64,000 nt of DNA from Peptoniphilus phoceensis (lineage in GTDB: Bacteria > Bacillota > Clostridia > Tissierellales > Peptoniphilaceae), in NCBI RefSeq assembly GCF_001517665.2, contig NZ_LN999809.1, positions 1 through 64,000 of the forward strand, given 5' to 3'. This document shows positions 17,685 through 25,775 of the stretch, piece after piece. The notes below the pieces were generated by a model. That model made no database searches and had not been told where the DNA came from. It was given only the letters and a program-made list of their open reading frames with translations. The position numbers and the translations under genes were made by a program. Each line of letters starts with the position of its first letter. Position 1 is the first letter of the stretch.

Positions 17685-18368
17685 ATGAGTAAAAATATTT
17701 TTGTAACAGGAACAGGAACGGAAATAGGAAAAACCTATGTGGCAGGACTTCTTGTAAAAAAACTTCAAGAAGCAGGAAAAAAATCTGCTTACTACAAAGC
17801 TGCCATGAGTGGAAATGAAAAGGATAAAGACGGAAAATTAATTCCAGGTGATGCAAAATTTGTAAAAGATATATCTGGAACAGAAGAGGATCTTGAAGAG
17901 ATGTGTCACTATATTTATGAGAGAGCCTATTCTCCACATTTAGCTGCACAAATCGAAGGAAATCCAATTGACCTTGACTTTGTAGTAGAAAAATTTGAAG
18001 ACCTAAAGAGCAAGTACAATTACATAACTCTTGAAGGTTCTGGTGGAATTTTATGTCCACTTAGATTTGATGAAGAAAAAATATTTTTAGAAGACTTTAT
18101 AAAAAAATGTAATCTTTCATCAATAATTGTTGCCGATGCAGGACTTGGGACTATTAATGATGTCGTCTTAACTGCTTTTTATATGAAAGAAAAGAAAATG
18201 AAAGTTAAGGGCATTATTTTTAATAACTTTATTCCAGGAGATGAAATGCAAGAAGATAATATAAAAATGTGTGAGTACATGTCAGGTCTAAAAGTCATAG
18301 CTTGTGTAAAAAAAGGAGATAAAGACTTAGATATAGATCTTGAAACTTTAGAAGAAATTTATGAATAG
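17685..18368 (+). CDS. bioD: Dethiobiotin synthetase BioD
   Basis: A 227-residue enzyme that closes the ureido ring of dethiobiotin from 7,8-diaminopelargonate, CO2 and ATP. The P-loop GTGTEIGKT sits at 9-17, and LEGSGGILCPLRFDE near 110 is the second nucleotide-site segment. The ATG has AAGGAG upstream, ten bases after bioY. It makes the step after BioA in the same operon, so the order bioY-bioD-bioA couples uptake with the late pathway. Confidence 0.95.
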   Translation: MSKNIFVTGTGTEIGKTYVAGLLVKKLQEAGKKSAYYKAAMSGNEKDKDGKLIPGDAKFVKDISGTEEDLEEMCHYIYERAYSPHLAAQIEGNPIDLDFVVEKFEDLKSKYNYITLEGSGGILCPLRFDEEKIFLEDFIKKCNLSSIIVADAGLGTINDVVLTAFYMKEKKMKVKGIIFNNFIPGDEMQEDNIKMCEYMSGLKVIACVKKGDKDLDIDLETLEEIYE

Positions 18369-18383
18369 GAGTATTTTATAAAA

Positions 18384-19586
18384 ATGATTTGGTATCCTTA
18401 TGAACAATTAAAAACTATGAAAGCTCCCTACAAAATTGTAGATGCTAAGGGAGTTTATCTTTACACTGAAGACAATAAGATGATTGATTCAGTTTCATCT
18501 TGGTGGTCAAATGTTTATGGCTATAAAAATGAAAAATTAAATGATGCAATAATAGATCAAGTTAAAAAATTTTCTCATGTTATGCTTGGTGGTCTAACTC
18601 ATGAACCAGTGGAAAGATTGTCAAATAAATTAAAAGAATTTTTGCCAGGAGATTTAGACTATCCATTCTTTTCTGATTCAGGCTCAGTTGCAGTGGAAGT
18701 TGCGTTAAAGATGGCGCTTCAATATTATATGAATAAAGGCGAAGAAGATAGGACTATGATTCTCGCTTTGACTCATGCTTACCATGGAGATACATTTAAA
18801 ACTATGGAAGTAGGAGATGACGAAGATTACCATTTTGTCCTAGAAGCTTATGGAGAGAGCAAGTATGTTGTTAATATACCAACTGAAATTGACTCTCTTG
18901 AAAAAGCTTTTGAAAAATATGGAAATAAATTAAATTCCTTTATAGTTGAACCGCTTTTACAAGGTGCAGGTGGAATGAGAATGTATGATATATCTTTTCT
19001 TGAAAGAGCAAGAGAACTCTGTGATGAGTACAATGCTCTTTTGATCTTCGATGAAGTTGCTACTGGTTTTGGAAGAACAGGAAATAGATTTGTCGCAGAT
19101 TTGGTTTTGCCAGATATAATATGTCTTGGAAAGGCCCTTACTGGAGGTTATATTGGACACGCAGCAACTGTTGCCAACAAAAAAGTTTTTGACGCCTTTT
19201 ATGATGATGACCCAAGACATGCCTTTATGCATGGACCAACTTTTATGGGCAATCCCTTAGCTTGTGCAGTAGCATCAAAGTGTCTTGAAATTTTTGAAGA
19301 AGAAAATTTTATGGATAAAATTAAGAGAATCGAAGAAATCGAAAGAGAAGAGATGGAAGGATTCGCTCACGAAAAGATTGAAGAAGTGAGAATTATGGGT
19401 GCATGCGTCTGCATTGAAGTAAAAGATGAAAAGGACATAGAAGGTTTCCAAGAATTTGCATATGAAAGAGGAGTTTTCGCAAGACCCTTTATAAAATACA
19501 TTTACACTATGGTTCCTTATGTCATTGGTGAAGAAGATCTTAGAAAAGTAATGAGAACTATGAAAGAATGGTTTGAAAATAAATAG
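18384..19586 (+). CDS. bioA: Adenosylmethionine-8-amino-7-oxononanoate aminotransferase BioA
   Basis: A 400-residue PLP aminotransferase that makes 7,8-diaminopelargonate from 7-keto-8-aminopelargonate with SAM as amino donor. The N-terminal WYPYEQ and SVSSWWSNVYGY are typical of BioA. LIFDEVATGFGRTG carries the PLP-binding Asp, and the Schiff-base Lys is about residue 250 in LGKALTGGYIG. At 400 residues it is a little shorter than many homologues. bioB and bioF are not beside it. Confidence 0.93.
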   Translation: MIWYPYEQLKTMKAPYKIVDAKGVYLYTEDNKMIDSVSSWWSNVYGYKNEKLNDAIIDQVKKFSHVMLGGLTHEPVERLSNKLKEFLPGDLDYPFFSDSGSVAVEVALKMALQYYMNKGEEDRTMILALTHAYHGDTFKTMEVGDDEDYHFVLEAYGESKYVVNIPTEIDSLEKAFEKYGNKLNSFIVEPLLQGAGGMRMYDISFLERARELCDEYNALLIFDEVATGFGRTGNRFVADLVLPDIICLGKALTGGYIGHAATVANKKVFDAFYDDDPRHAFMHGPTFMGNPLACAVASKCLEIFEEENFMDKIKRIEEIEREEMEGFAHEKIEEVRIMGACVCIEVKDEKDIEGFQEFAYERGVFARPFIKYIYTMVPYVIGEEDLRKVMRTMKEWFENK

Positions 19587-19591
19587 TCACT

Positions 19592-19616
19592 AAGTCCTGT
19601 TAAGTCAGGACTTTTT
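19592..19616 (+). terminator. bio operon terminator
   Basis: Stem AAGTCCTG-TTAAGT-CAGGACTT followed by T residues. Confidence 0.88.
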
Positions 19617-19673
19617 CTTTTATTTAAAACTAAGTTATAATTTAATTAGATAAAAGTAAAAGGAGAATATTAA

Positions 19674-20357
19674 ATGATAAAGGCTATACTCTTTGATAAG
19701 GACGGAACTCTTCTCAAATTTACAAGGGCTTGGGTAGATTCTATTATAGAATTTTTGGAAGAAAAAACTATAGAAGAAGATAAGAAGAAAAAACTATTTA
19801 AGGAAATTGGCATAAGAGAAGACGGTAGGGTAGAGGAAAATTCTATTCTTTCATCGGAAACGGCAATGGATTTGGCAATAATATTTTCAGAGTTTTTAGA
19901 TGAAAATCTTATGGATATTTATAGAGAATTAGATGATTATCTCTTAAATTATTTAAAAGAAAATCCAAATTTTATTGTAGAAACTTGTGATCTCGATTTT
20001 CTTTTTGAAAATTTAAAGAAAAGAGGAATAATTATTGGGATTTTTACATCTGATAATTATAGGCAGGCAAAATTTTCTATGGAGCATTTGAAACTTGATT
20101 CTTATATAGATTTTTATGCCGCAGCTGATATTTATAAAAAGAAACCTGATACAGAAAGTCTTGAAATATTTAAAAATAAATATTCTCTTGATGATGGGGA
20201 AATTATAGTGGTGGGGGATTCAAAAGTAGATATGATATTTGGCAAGGACACTTTAAAAGTTGGAGTCCTTTGTGGAACTGGATCAAGAGAAATGCTTGAA
20301 GTTTACACAGATAAAATCATAGAAAATCCCAGCGAAGTTTTGCAATTTGTAGATTAG
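19674..20357 (+). CDS. HAD-superfamily phosphatase, phosphoglycolate phosphatase-like
   Basis: A 227-residue HAD hydrolase. Motif I is FDKDGTLL (residues 7-14) with both catalytic aspartates. Residues about 18-90 form a helical C1 cap, motif II is FTSDN near 124, the motif III Lys is in KKPDTESL, and motif IV is VVGDSKVDM. The fold and length suit the Gph/PGP group, but the substrate cannot be read from sequence. It stands alone between two terminators with an AAGGAG site. Confidence 0.85.
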   Translation: MIKAILFDKDGTLLKFTRAWVDSIIEFLEEKTIEEDKKKKLFKEIGIREDGRVEENSILSSETAMDLAIIFSEFLDENLMDIYRELDDYLLNYLKENPNFIVETCDLDFLFENLKKRGIIIGIFTSDNYRQAKFSMEHLKLDSYIDFYAAADIYKKKPDTESLEIFKNKYSLDDGEIIVVGDSKVDMIFGKDTLKVGVLCGTGSREMLEVYTDKIIENPSEVLQFVD

Positions 20358-20409
20358 TTTTTTGAATAAAAATAAAAAAGAGTTCAAGAATAAACTTGGA
20401 CAAAAAAAT

Positions 20410-20430
20410 AAGGGCTCCTGGAGCCCTTTT
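20410..20430. terminator. Bidirectional terminator
   Basis: Stem AAGGGCTCC-TG-GAGCCCTTT with T runs on both outer sides. It lies between the HAD gene and the convergent rplY gene. Confidence 0.85.
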
Positions 20431-20443
20431 AAAATATTTAAAA

Positions 20444-21079
20444 TTATTCTTCTTCTTTTTCTTCTTCAGTTTCAGAAACAGTAGGAACTTCTGCAGAAGC
20501 TTCTTCTGCATCTTCTTCTGGTTCTTCTTCTTCAGTTGGTTCAACAAGAGTTGCAACTGTTTCATCAGCATCAAGTTCAATCTTGATATTTTCATCGCCA
20601 TAAATGTCTAAGTCAGCAACAGTCTTAGCGTCGCCAATTTGCATTTCAACAACATTTACAACAGCTTCTGATGGAAGATATTTTGGAAGACAGATTACTT
20701 CTATTTCGTTTAATACTTGGATTAATGAAGAAGGTTGAACTCTAATTTCATCTCTACCTTCAAGAACAACTGGTACTTCAACAGTGATTTCAGTGTTCAT
20801 ATCAATTTCATAAAGGTCAAAGTGAACCATTGAATTTTTAATGTGGTGCATTTGAACTTCTTTGAAAAGAACTGATACTGTTTCGCCATCAACTTCGATT
20901 TCAAAAATATTTGAATATCCTTCTTCGCTGTAAGCTTTTAATAAATCTTTTTCAAGACCGCTTACCATTTTTGCTTCTTTGCCCTTTGAGTAAAGAACTC
21001 CAGGAATTTCACCATTAGCTCTAAGTTTATCTACCTTGTTTTTACCCTTAGCATCTCTTTTGTTTAAAACTAATTTCAT
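20444..21079 (-). CDS. rplY: 50S ribosomal protein bL25, long CTC form
   Basis: A 211-residue protein of the bL25/TL5/Ctc type that binds 5S rRNA in the large subunit. The N-terminal L25 domain (about 1-90) begins LVLNKRDAKGKNKVDKLR. The C-terminal CTC beta domain (about 95-180) contains EVPVVLEGRDEIRVQPSS. It ends in an acidic Glu-rich tail of about 30 residues. ATG 21079, with GGAGG upstream, is preferred to the in-frame TTG at 21091. It is downstream of mnmA and probably co-transcribed with it. Confidence 0.93.
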   Translation of the reverse strand: MKLVLNKRDAKGKNKVDKLRANGEIPGVLYSKGKEAKMVSGLEKDLLKAYSEEGYSNIFEIEVDGETVSVLFKEVQMHHIKNSMVHFDLYEIDMNTEITVEVPVVLEGRDEIRVQPSSLIQVLNEIEVICLPKYLPSEAVVNVVEMQIGDAKTVADLDIYGDENIKIELDADETVATLVEPTEEEEPEEDAEEASAEVPTVSETEEEKEEE

Positions 21080-21094
21080 ATATACCTCCAAAAA

Positions 21095-22156
21095 TTATTT
21101 TATAATACCTGAACCAAGACAAACATCGCCTTGATAAAAAACACAGACTTGACCAGGTGTAACACCTTTAAGTGGTTTTTTCAGTTTAACAACATATTTA
21201 TCATTTTGTTTTTCTAGTGTGGCATCCATATCACTTGCCCTATATCTTATTTTAACAGATAAATCGAGGGGAAGAGAAGGATTTTCTGTAATCCAAAAAA
21301 TATCTTCAACTTCAAACTCATCTTTATAAAGAATGGGGTTATTAATACCTTGTGCCACAATTAAAAGATTATTTTTTAAATCCTTATCGGCAACGAAGAA
21401 GGGTTCTCCACTTCCAACGCCACCAATTCCTATTCCACGTCTTTGACCAATTGTGTAGTGCATAAGACCAGAATGTTCTCCCAATACATTGCCCTTTTCG
21501 TCCACAATTTTACCGGGCTTTGTAAACAAGAATTGATCTAAAAACTCGTTGAAATCTCTTTCGCCAATGAAACAAATTCCAGTAGAATCCTTCTTAGAAG
21601 CAGTAGAGAGTTCATACTTTTCTGCGATGTGCCTTACTTCATCCTTAGTCAAATCACCAACAGGAAAAATGGTTTTTTCAAGTGCTTCTGACTTAACTCT
21701 TGATAAAAAGTAGGATTGGTCCTTGTTATTGTCTAAGCCTTTTAAGAGGTAAGTCTTGCCATCAACTTTTTTAGTCCTGGCATAGTGACCCATAGCAATA
21801 TAATCAGCATCAAAATCCATTGCATAGTCAAGGAAGGCCTTGAATTTTATTTCAGTATTGCACATGACATCTGGATTTGGAGTTCTGCCTTTTTTATACT
21901 CACTTAGGAAGTAGGAAAAGACTCTATCCCTATATTCTTTTTCAAAGTTGACTGTAAAATATTTTATGTCAAGTTGAGAGCATACAGAGACTACATCAAT
22001 ATAATCTTCTCTAGCTGTGCACATGCCATCATCTTCTGCCCAATTTCTCATAAAAACTGCTGTAACATCATAACCAGCTTCTTTTAAAAGAATTGCAGAG
22101 ACAGATGAATCCACACCGCCACTCATTCCAAGAATGACTTTTTTCTTTTTTTGCAT
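21095..22156 (-). CDS. mnmA: tRNA 2-thiouridylase MnmA
   Basis: A 353-residue enzyme that adds sulfur to U34 of Lys, Glu and Gln tRNAs. The PP-loop GMSGGVDSS is at 10-18. The catalytic cysteine pair is in NPDVMCNTEIKF and STGICFIGERDF. The C-terminal beta barrel includes QRRGIGIGG and the final TPGQVCVFYQGDVCLGSG. ATG 22156 has GGAGG upstream; the longer frame from 22198 does not. Its tRNA substrates are encoded in the 5' cluster of this window. Confidence 0.96.
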   Translation of the reverse strand: MQKKKKVILGMSGGVDSSVSAILLKEAGYDVTAVFMRNWAEDDGMCTAREDYIDVVSVCSQLDIKYFTVNFEKEYRDRVFSYFLSEYKKGRTPNPDVMCNTEIKFKAFLDYAMDFDADYIAMGHYARTKKVDGKTYLLKGLDNNKDQSYFLSRVKSEALEKTIFPVGDLTKDEVRHIAEKYELSTASKKDSTGICFIGERDFNEFLDQFLFTKPGKIVDEKGNVLGEHSGLMHYTIGQRRGIGIGGVGSGEPFFVADKDLKNNLLIVAQGINNPILYKDEFEVEDIFWITENPSLPLDLSVKIRYRASDMDATLEKQNDKYVVKLKKPLKGVTPGQVCVFYQGDVCLGSGIIK

Positions 22157-22371
22157 CAATACCTCCAATCCACTCAATAACAATTCATTATTATACAATA
22201 TTTGCTATAAAAAATCTACCTTTATTTCAGAAAATACAAGTTTAAGAGGACTTTTGATAGAAAAATAAAAATTTTAAAAATATAAATTTTATTCTTTAAA
22301 TTTTATTGTAGCCTTTTTATAAAAATATAAAAAAATTTAGAATAAAAATTAAAATTTATGGAGAAAATTTA

Positions 22372-22440
22372 TTGACAAAGTTTTTTTTATGGAGTAAAAT
22401 TATAGATTTATTTGACACAAGAGACTTTATAATGTATAAT
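22372..22440 (+). promoter_or_regulatory. Tandem strong promoters for veg
   Basis: Promoter 1 is TTGACA (22372-22377), 17 bases, TAAAAT (22395-22400). Promoter 2 is TTGACA (22412-22417), 17 bases, TATAAT (22435-22440), a perfect consensus. The remaining spacer 22157-22371 between the divergent mnmA and veg genes is AT-rich with no other feature seen. Confidence 0.85.
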
Positions 22441-22478
22441 GAATTAATACTAAAAGCTCTGGAAGGAATGGGTACGTA

Positions 22479-22745
22479 ATGAATCAAATGCAAATCATAA
22501 AGAAAGAACTTGAAAACCACATAGGAAAGAAAGTTATTGTAAGAGCCAACAAAGGCAGAAAAAAGATTGTGACTAGAAAGGGAATTCTTAAAGCGACTTA
22601 CCCAAGTCTTTTTGTACTTGAGGTTTTTAACGGAGAAGAAATTGTAACGGCAAGTTATACTTATTCTGACGTTTTGACATCAACAGTTCAAGTTACAGTT
22701 TTAGATGAAGATGTAACTTATAAAGATGCAAAAATGATATCTTAA
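22479..22745 (+). CDS. veg: Veg protein
   Basis: An 88-residue small beta protein of the Veg family, originally named for a very strong vegetative promoter in Bacillus, where it affects biofilm formation. Family features visible are IIKKELENHIGKKVIVRANKGRKK and TYPSLFVLEV, then TASYTYSDVLTSTVQV. As in Bacillus, very strong promoters precede it. The first ATG is used; a second ATG three codons on (22488) is also possible. It is a single-gene transcript. Confidence 0.93.
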   Translation: MNQMQIIKKELENHIGKKVIVRANKGRKKIVTRKGILKATYPSLFVLEVFNGEEIVTASYTYSDVLTSTVQVTVLDEDVTYKDAKMIS

Positions 22746-22769
22746 AATCTTATAAAGTTAGATTTGTGG

Positions 22770-22796
22770 CAGGTGTTTTGTTGACACCTGTTTTTT
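22770..22796 (+). terminator. veg terminator
   Basis: Stem CAGGTGT-TTTGTTG-ACACCTG followed by six T residues. Confidence 0.9.
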
Positions 22797-22860
22797 ATTT
22801 TAAAAATAAATTTATTTAAGTAAGATTTTTATATAGATTACATAGAAAAAATGCAGTATA

Positions 22861-22896
22861 AAAAATACCAGAGAAAATATAAATTCTCTCTGGTAT
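22861..22896 (-). terminator. Minus-strand terminator, probably the original one of the CofE-like gene
   Basis: On the minus strand, a 10-bp stem ATACCAGAGA/TCTCTGGTAT (22896-22887 with 22874-22865) is followed by TTTTT. The plus strand has no T run, so it acts leftwards. The nearest minus-strand gene upstream is the CofE-like gene ending at 23675, on the far side of the IS200 element. Confidence 0.7.
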
Positions 22897-23010
22897 AAAG
22901 TCCAACTTAATGGGGTCACCACAATGGGTGACTTTAATTGTACGCTTTAGCATGAATAAACCACCAGCTATGCTGGTGGTAGGAAAACTAGCTTTAGCTT
23001 CAAGCAAAAA

Positions 23011-23068
23011 ACCTCCCCGTGATAAACTATATATGTTACTGGCAGTAGCATAAATAGAAAAGGGAGGT
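23011..23068 (+). promoter_or_regulatory. Ribosome-site sequestering pair upstream of tnpA
   Basis: ACCTCCC (23011-23017) is perfectly complementary to GGGAGGT (23062-23068), the ribosome site of tnpA, about 45 bases downstream. Pairing would mask the site. Translational masking of tnpA by a leader hairpin is known for IS200, so this is probably functional. Confidence 0.65.
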
Positions 23069-23075
23069 ATCCTGA

Positions 23076-23549
23076 ATGGATAAGAACAGTCTATCACATA
23101 CATCTTGGAATTGTAAATATCATATAGTGTTTGCTCCAAAGTACAGGAGACAAGTAATATATGGAAGATTAAAACAAGATATAGGAAAAATATTAAGGGA
23201 TCTATGTGATAGAAAAGGAATAAATATAATAGAGGCAGAATGTTGTCCAGACCATATTCATATGTTGTTGGAGATTCCACCAAAATATAGCATATCCCAA
23301 ACAATGGGTTATTTGAAAGGCAAAAGTAGTCTGATAATATTTGATAGACATGCAAACTTAAAATACAAATACGGGAATAGACATTTTTGGTGTAGAGGAT
23401 ATTATGTAGATACAGCGGGCAAAAATGCGAAGAAGATACAAGAATATATAAGAAATCAATTAAAAGAAGATTACATGGCAGATCAAATAAGTATAAAAGA
23501 ATTTGTAGACCCGTTTACGGGTGAGCAAGTGAACAAAAGCAAAAAATAA
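23076..23549 (+). CDS. tnpA: IS200-type transposase TnpA (Y1 HUH)
   Basis: A 157-residue single-strand transposase. The metal-binding HUH motif is H60-I61-H62 in CCPDHIHML, and the nucleophile is probably Tyr124 in YIRNQ. The N-terminal SWNCKYHIVFAPKYRR is typical of the family. The length is full, and no stop or frameshift is seen, so the element may be active. GGGAGGT lies eight bases upstream but can be masked by an upstream complement. A 179-codon open frame on the opposite strand (23355-22816) is a shadow. Confidence 0.95.
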   Translation: MDKNSLSHTSWNCKYHIVFAPKYRRQVIYGRLKQDIGKILRDLCDRKGINIIEAECCPDHIHMLLEIPPKYSISQTMGYLKGKSSLIIFDRHANLKYKYGNRHFWCRGYYVDTAGKNAKKIQEYIRNQLKEDYMADQISIKEFVDPFTGEQVNKSKK

Positions 23550-23674
23550 GGTGCTTTAGCACCAGCTGTAAAATTGGTGCACGAGAAAGAAAGTTCAAAG
23601 CATGGAATGCTGCCGGTAACAGCCCCTTATAGGGGCAAAACAAACCACCGGCTTAGCCGGTGGTTATGATTTTA

Positions 23675-24859
23675 TTATTCATTTGCAAAGTTATCAAAGT
23701 AACCTTGGATATAAACTACTGGAGTACCCTTGTCTCCAGAACCACTTGTAAGGTCACATAAACTTCCAATTAAGTCTGTTATTCTTCTTGGAGTAGTGCC
23801 AAGAGTTTCATCTTTACCAACTAAATCCTTATTTTTGTGAGAAATTCTTTCTTTCATTGCAGCAGTTGCGTGTTCTGCGTCCATATCTTTTAAGTCAGTA
23901 TCTGCAATGTATTTAATTTTAATTTCACTTGGTGTACCAGCAAGTCCCGTAGTGTGTGCAGGAGATACTACTGGGTCAGCAAGTTCCCAAATTTTACCAA
24001 CTGGATCTTTGAAAGCACCGTCTCCGTAAATCATTACTTCAACTTCTTTATTGTATTTGTCGATTAATTTCTTTTGAACTTCATTTACAAAAGTTTCTCC
24101 ATCTCTTGGGAATAGTTTTAATCTTGTATCAGATGCGAAGTTAGATCCAAGTAGACCAAATTCTTCATTGTAACCACTTCCATTTATGGATTCATTTAAT
24201 ATATCATCAAGACCAAGAACGACTTTTGCTCCTTCATCTTTTAAAAGTCTTTTTATAGAAAATCTTGTGTGAGTTGATCCAATAAGAACTTCATCTGTAT
24301 AGTTTAGTATAGTCTTAGGATCATTTGAGAAGTGGATTTCACAATTTCCACCACAAATTTCTTTGTAAAGTCTTACATAATCAATTCCAGTAAATTCGTG
24401 TTTAACTTCTTCGCCGAAAATTCTTCTGTAATCTTTTTCTTCTAGAACATCTGTGAAAGGGTTGATCTTAGCATCATAAAGAAGGCTTTGATCCATTAGA
24501 GAGTTTCCAACTTCATCAGAAGGGTAGGAGAAGAGAAAATGTACTTTTTTACCTGATTTTGCAATTCCTCTTAGGATTGTTGAAAATCTGTTACGGCTAA
24601 GAATTGGGAATACTATTCCGATTTCTTTGTCGAACTTTCTATTAATATCTTCTGCTATATCATCAATAGTTGCATAATTATTTTGAGCTCTTGCAACTAA
24701 AGATTCTGTTACTGCAACAATATCTTTATCTCTAACAGAAATATTTTCTGATTCAAGAGCCTTTCCTAGGGAATCAACGACAATGTCTACTAGATTGTCT
24801 CCACTTTTTACAATAGGTGTACGGATTCCACGTACTACTGTACCAATGTATCTTTGCAT
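23675..24859 (-). CDS. CofE-like (F420-0:gamma-glutamyl ligase fold) protein
   Basis: A 394-residue protein of the F420_ligase family (PF01996 type). The start RYIGTVVRGIRTPIVKSGDNLVDIVVDSL and the IVAVTESLVARAQ segment match the CofE nucleotide/metal region, and later DGAFKDPVGKIWELADP and TTGLAGTPSEIKIKYIAD follow. CofE is usually about 250 residues; this longer form occurs in Firmicutes that do not make coenzyme F420, where its role is unknown. It probably ligates a glutamate or similar residue to some acceptor. GGAGG precedes the ATG. An IS200 element begins within ten bases of its stop. Confidence 0.75.
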   Translation of the reverse strand: MQRYIGTVVRGIRTPIVKSGDNLVDIVVDSLGKALESENISVRDKDIVAVTESLVARAQNNYATIDDIAEDINRKFDKEIGIVFPILSRNRFSTILRGIAKSGKKVHFLFSYPSDEVGNSLMDQSLLYDAKINPFTDVLEEKDYRRIFGEEVKHEFTGIDYVRLYKEICGGNCEIHFSNDPKTILNYTDEVLIGSTHTRFSIKRLLKDEGAKVVLGLDDILNESINGSGYNEEFGLLGSNFASDTRLKLFPRDGETFVNEVQKKLIDKYNKEVEVMIYGDGAFKDPVGKIWELADPVVSPAHTTGLAGTPSEIKIKYIADTDLKDMDAEHATAAMKERISHKNKDLVGKDETLGTTPRRITDLIGSLCDLTSGSGDKGTPVVYIQGYFDNFANE

Positions 24860-25019
24860 AATTCCTCCTACATTTAAATAAATTACTTTTTTACTTCAAA
24901 ATTATACACGAACTTATCTGAAATGTAAAATAAATTTTTGAAAAATTTTACATTTTTGTAATTAAGCATTAAAAATATTACTATTTTTAGGGATTCATTG
25001 AGAAAATTAATAAAATAAC

Positions 25020-25049
25020 TGTACATTTGTAACCACTTTGTAATATAAT
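25020..25049 (+). promoter_or_regulatory. Probable ftsE promoter
   Basis: TGTACA (25020-25025), 18 bases, TATAAT (25044-25049), 27 bases before the ftsE ATG. The -35 is a poor match. Confidence 0.5.
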
Positions 25050-25076
25050 TAATAAAGATTATAGAAAGGTGTTTTT

Positions 25077-25775
25077 ATGATAAAGTTTGAAAATGTATAC
25101 AAGGAATACAACAACGGCGTTGCTGCACTTTCAAATATAAATATTGAAGTGCCTCGTGGTGATTTTGTTTTCTTGGTTGGCCCTTCAGGTGCCGGCAAGT
25201 CTACTATGATTAAACTTCTAATAAGAGAGGAGAAGGTTAATCGTGGAAAAATATTTATAGGAGACAATGAAATAACTAAAATTTCAAAATATATGATTCC
25301 TAAATTAAGGAGAAATATTTCTGTTGTCTTCCAAGATTTTAGATTACTAGAAAAAAAGACTGTATTCGAGAATGTGGCATTTGCCTTAGAAATTCTTGGA
25401 GAATCCAAAAAAGAAATAAACAAGAAAGTGGAATATGCTCTTGATCTTGTAAATTTGTTTGATAAGGTAAAGGACTATCCATCAGAACTTTCTGGTGGAG
25501 AATCACAAAGAGTTGCAATAGCAAGGGCAATAGTAAATGATGCAAATTATCTTGTTTGTGATGAGCCTACGGGAAACCTAGACGAGTCTACTGCCTGGGA
25601 TATTATGTCGGCTCTAAAAAATATAAACGATGATGGAAAAACTGTTATTATGGCAACTCACGCAGTTAACATAGTAGATAAATTTAATAAAAGAGTTGTA
25701 ACTCTTGATCATGGATCCATTATATCGGATATTAGTGAAGGAGGTTACTATGAAGGCAATAAGACAGTTCTTTAA
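25077..25775 (+). CDS. ftsE: Cell-division ATPase FtsE
   Basis: A 232-residue ABC ATPase that works with FtsX to activate cell-wall hydrolases at division. Walker A is GPSGAGKST near 36-44, the signature is LSGGESQRVAIARAI, and Walker B is YLVCDEPTGNLD. The sequence follows the FtsE pattern from the start IKFENVYKEYNNGVAAL. ftsX overlaps its end by 26 bases, and an M23 murein hydrolase follows, which gives the target of the complex. Confidence 0.95.
   Translation: MIKFENVYKEYNNGVAALSNINIEVPRGDFVFLVGPSGAGKSTMIKLLIREEKVNRGKIFIGDNEITKISKYMIPKLRRNISVVFQDFRLLEKKTVFENVAFALEILGESKKEINKKVEYALDLVNLFDKVKDYPSELSGGESQRVAIARAIVNDANYLVCDEPTGNLDESTAWDIMSALKNINDDGKTVIMATHAVNIVDKFNKRVVTLDHGSIISDISEGGYYEGNKTVL

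Larger units (their letters stand above)
22940..23670 (+). mobile_element. IS200/IS605-family element (IS200-like, tnpA only)
   Basis: A short insertion sequence with a HUH transposase (23076-23549) and no tnpB. The left end has a perfect hairpin ACCACCAGC-TAT-GCTGGTGGT (22960-22980). The right end has AACCACCGGC-TTA-GCCGGTGGTT (23643-23665). Subterminal hairpins in place of inverted repeats are how this family marks its ends. Another hairpin, GCCCC-TTATA-GGGGC, lies near 23625-23637. The outer ends are estimates, since this family makes no target duplication. Confidence 0.85.

Noticed and set aside
20317-20611. Lys/Leu- and Phe-rich frames on both strands
   Set aside because: These arise from the Glu-codon-rich tail of bL25 and the terminator read out of frame.
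22899-22935. Hairpin GTCACC-ACAATG-GGTGAC as a possible IS end
   Set aside because: It may be part of the original 3' UTR or of the IS left flank; without an empty site the boundary cannot be set, so it was not listed as an IS end.
22816-23355. 179-codon open frame on the minus strand
   Set aside because: It is antisense to tnpA and the IS left end, lacks a ribosome site and family features, and is a shadow.
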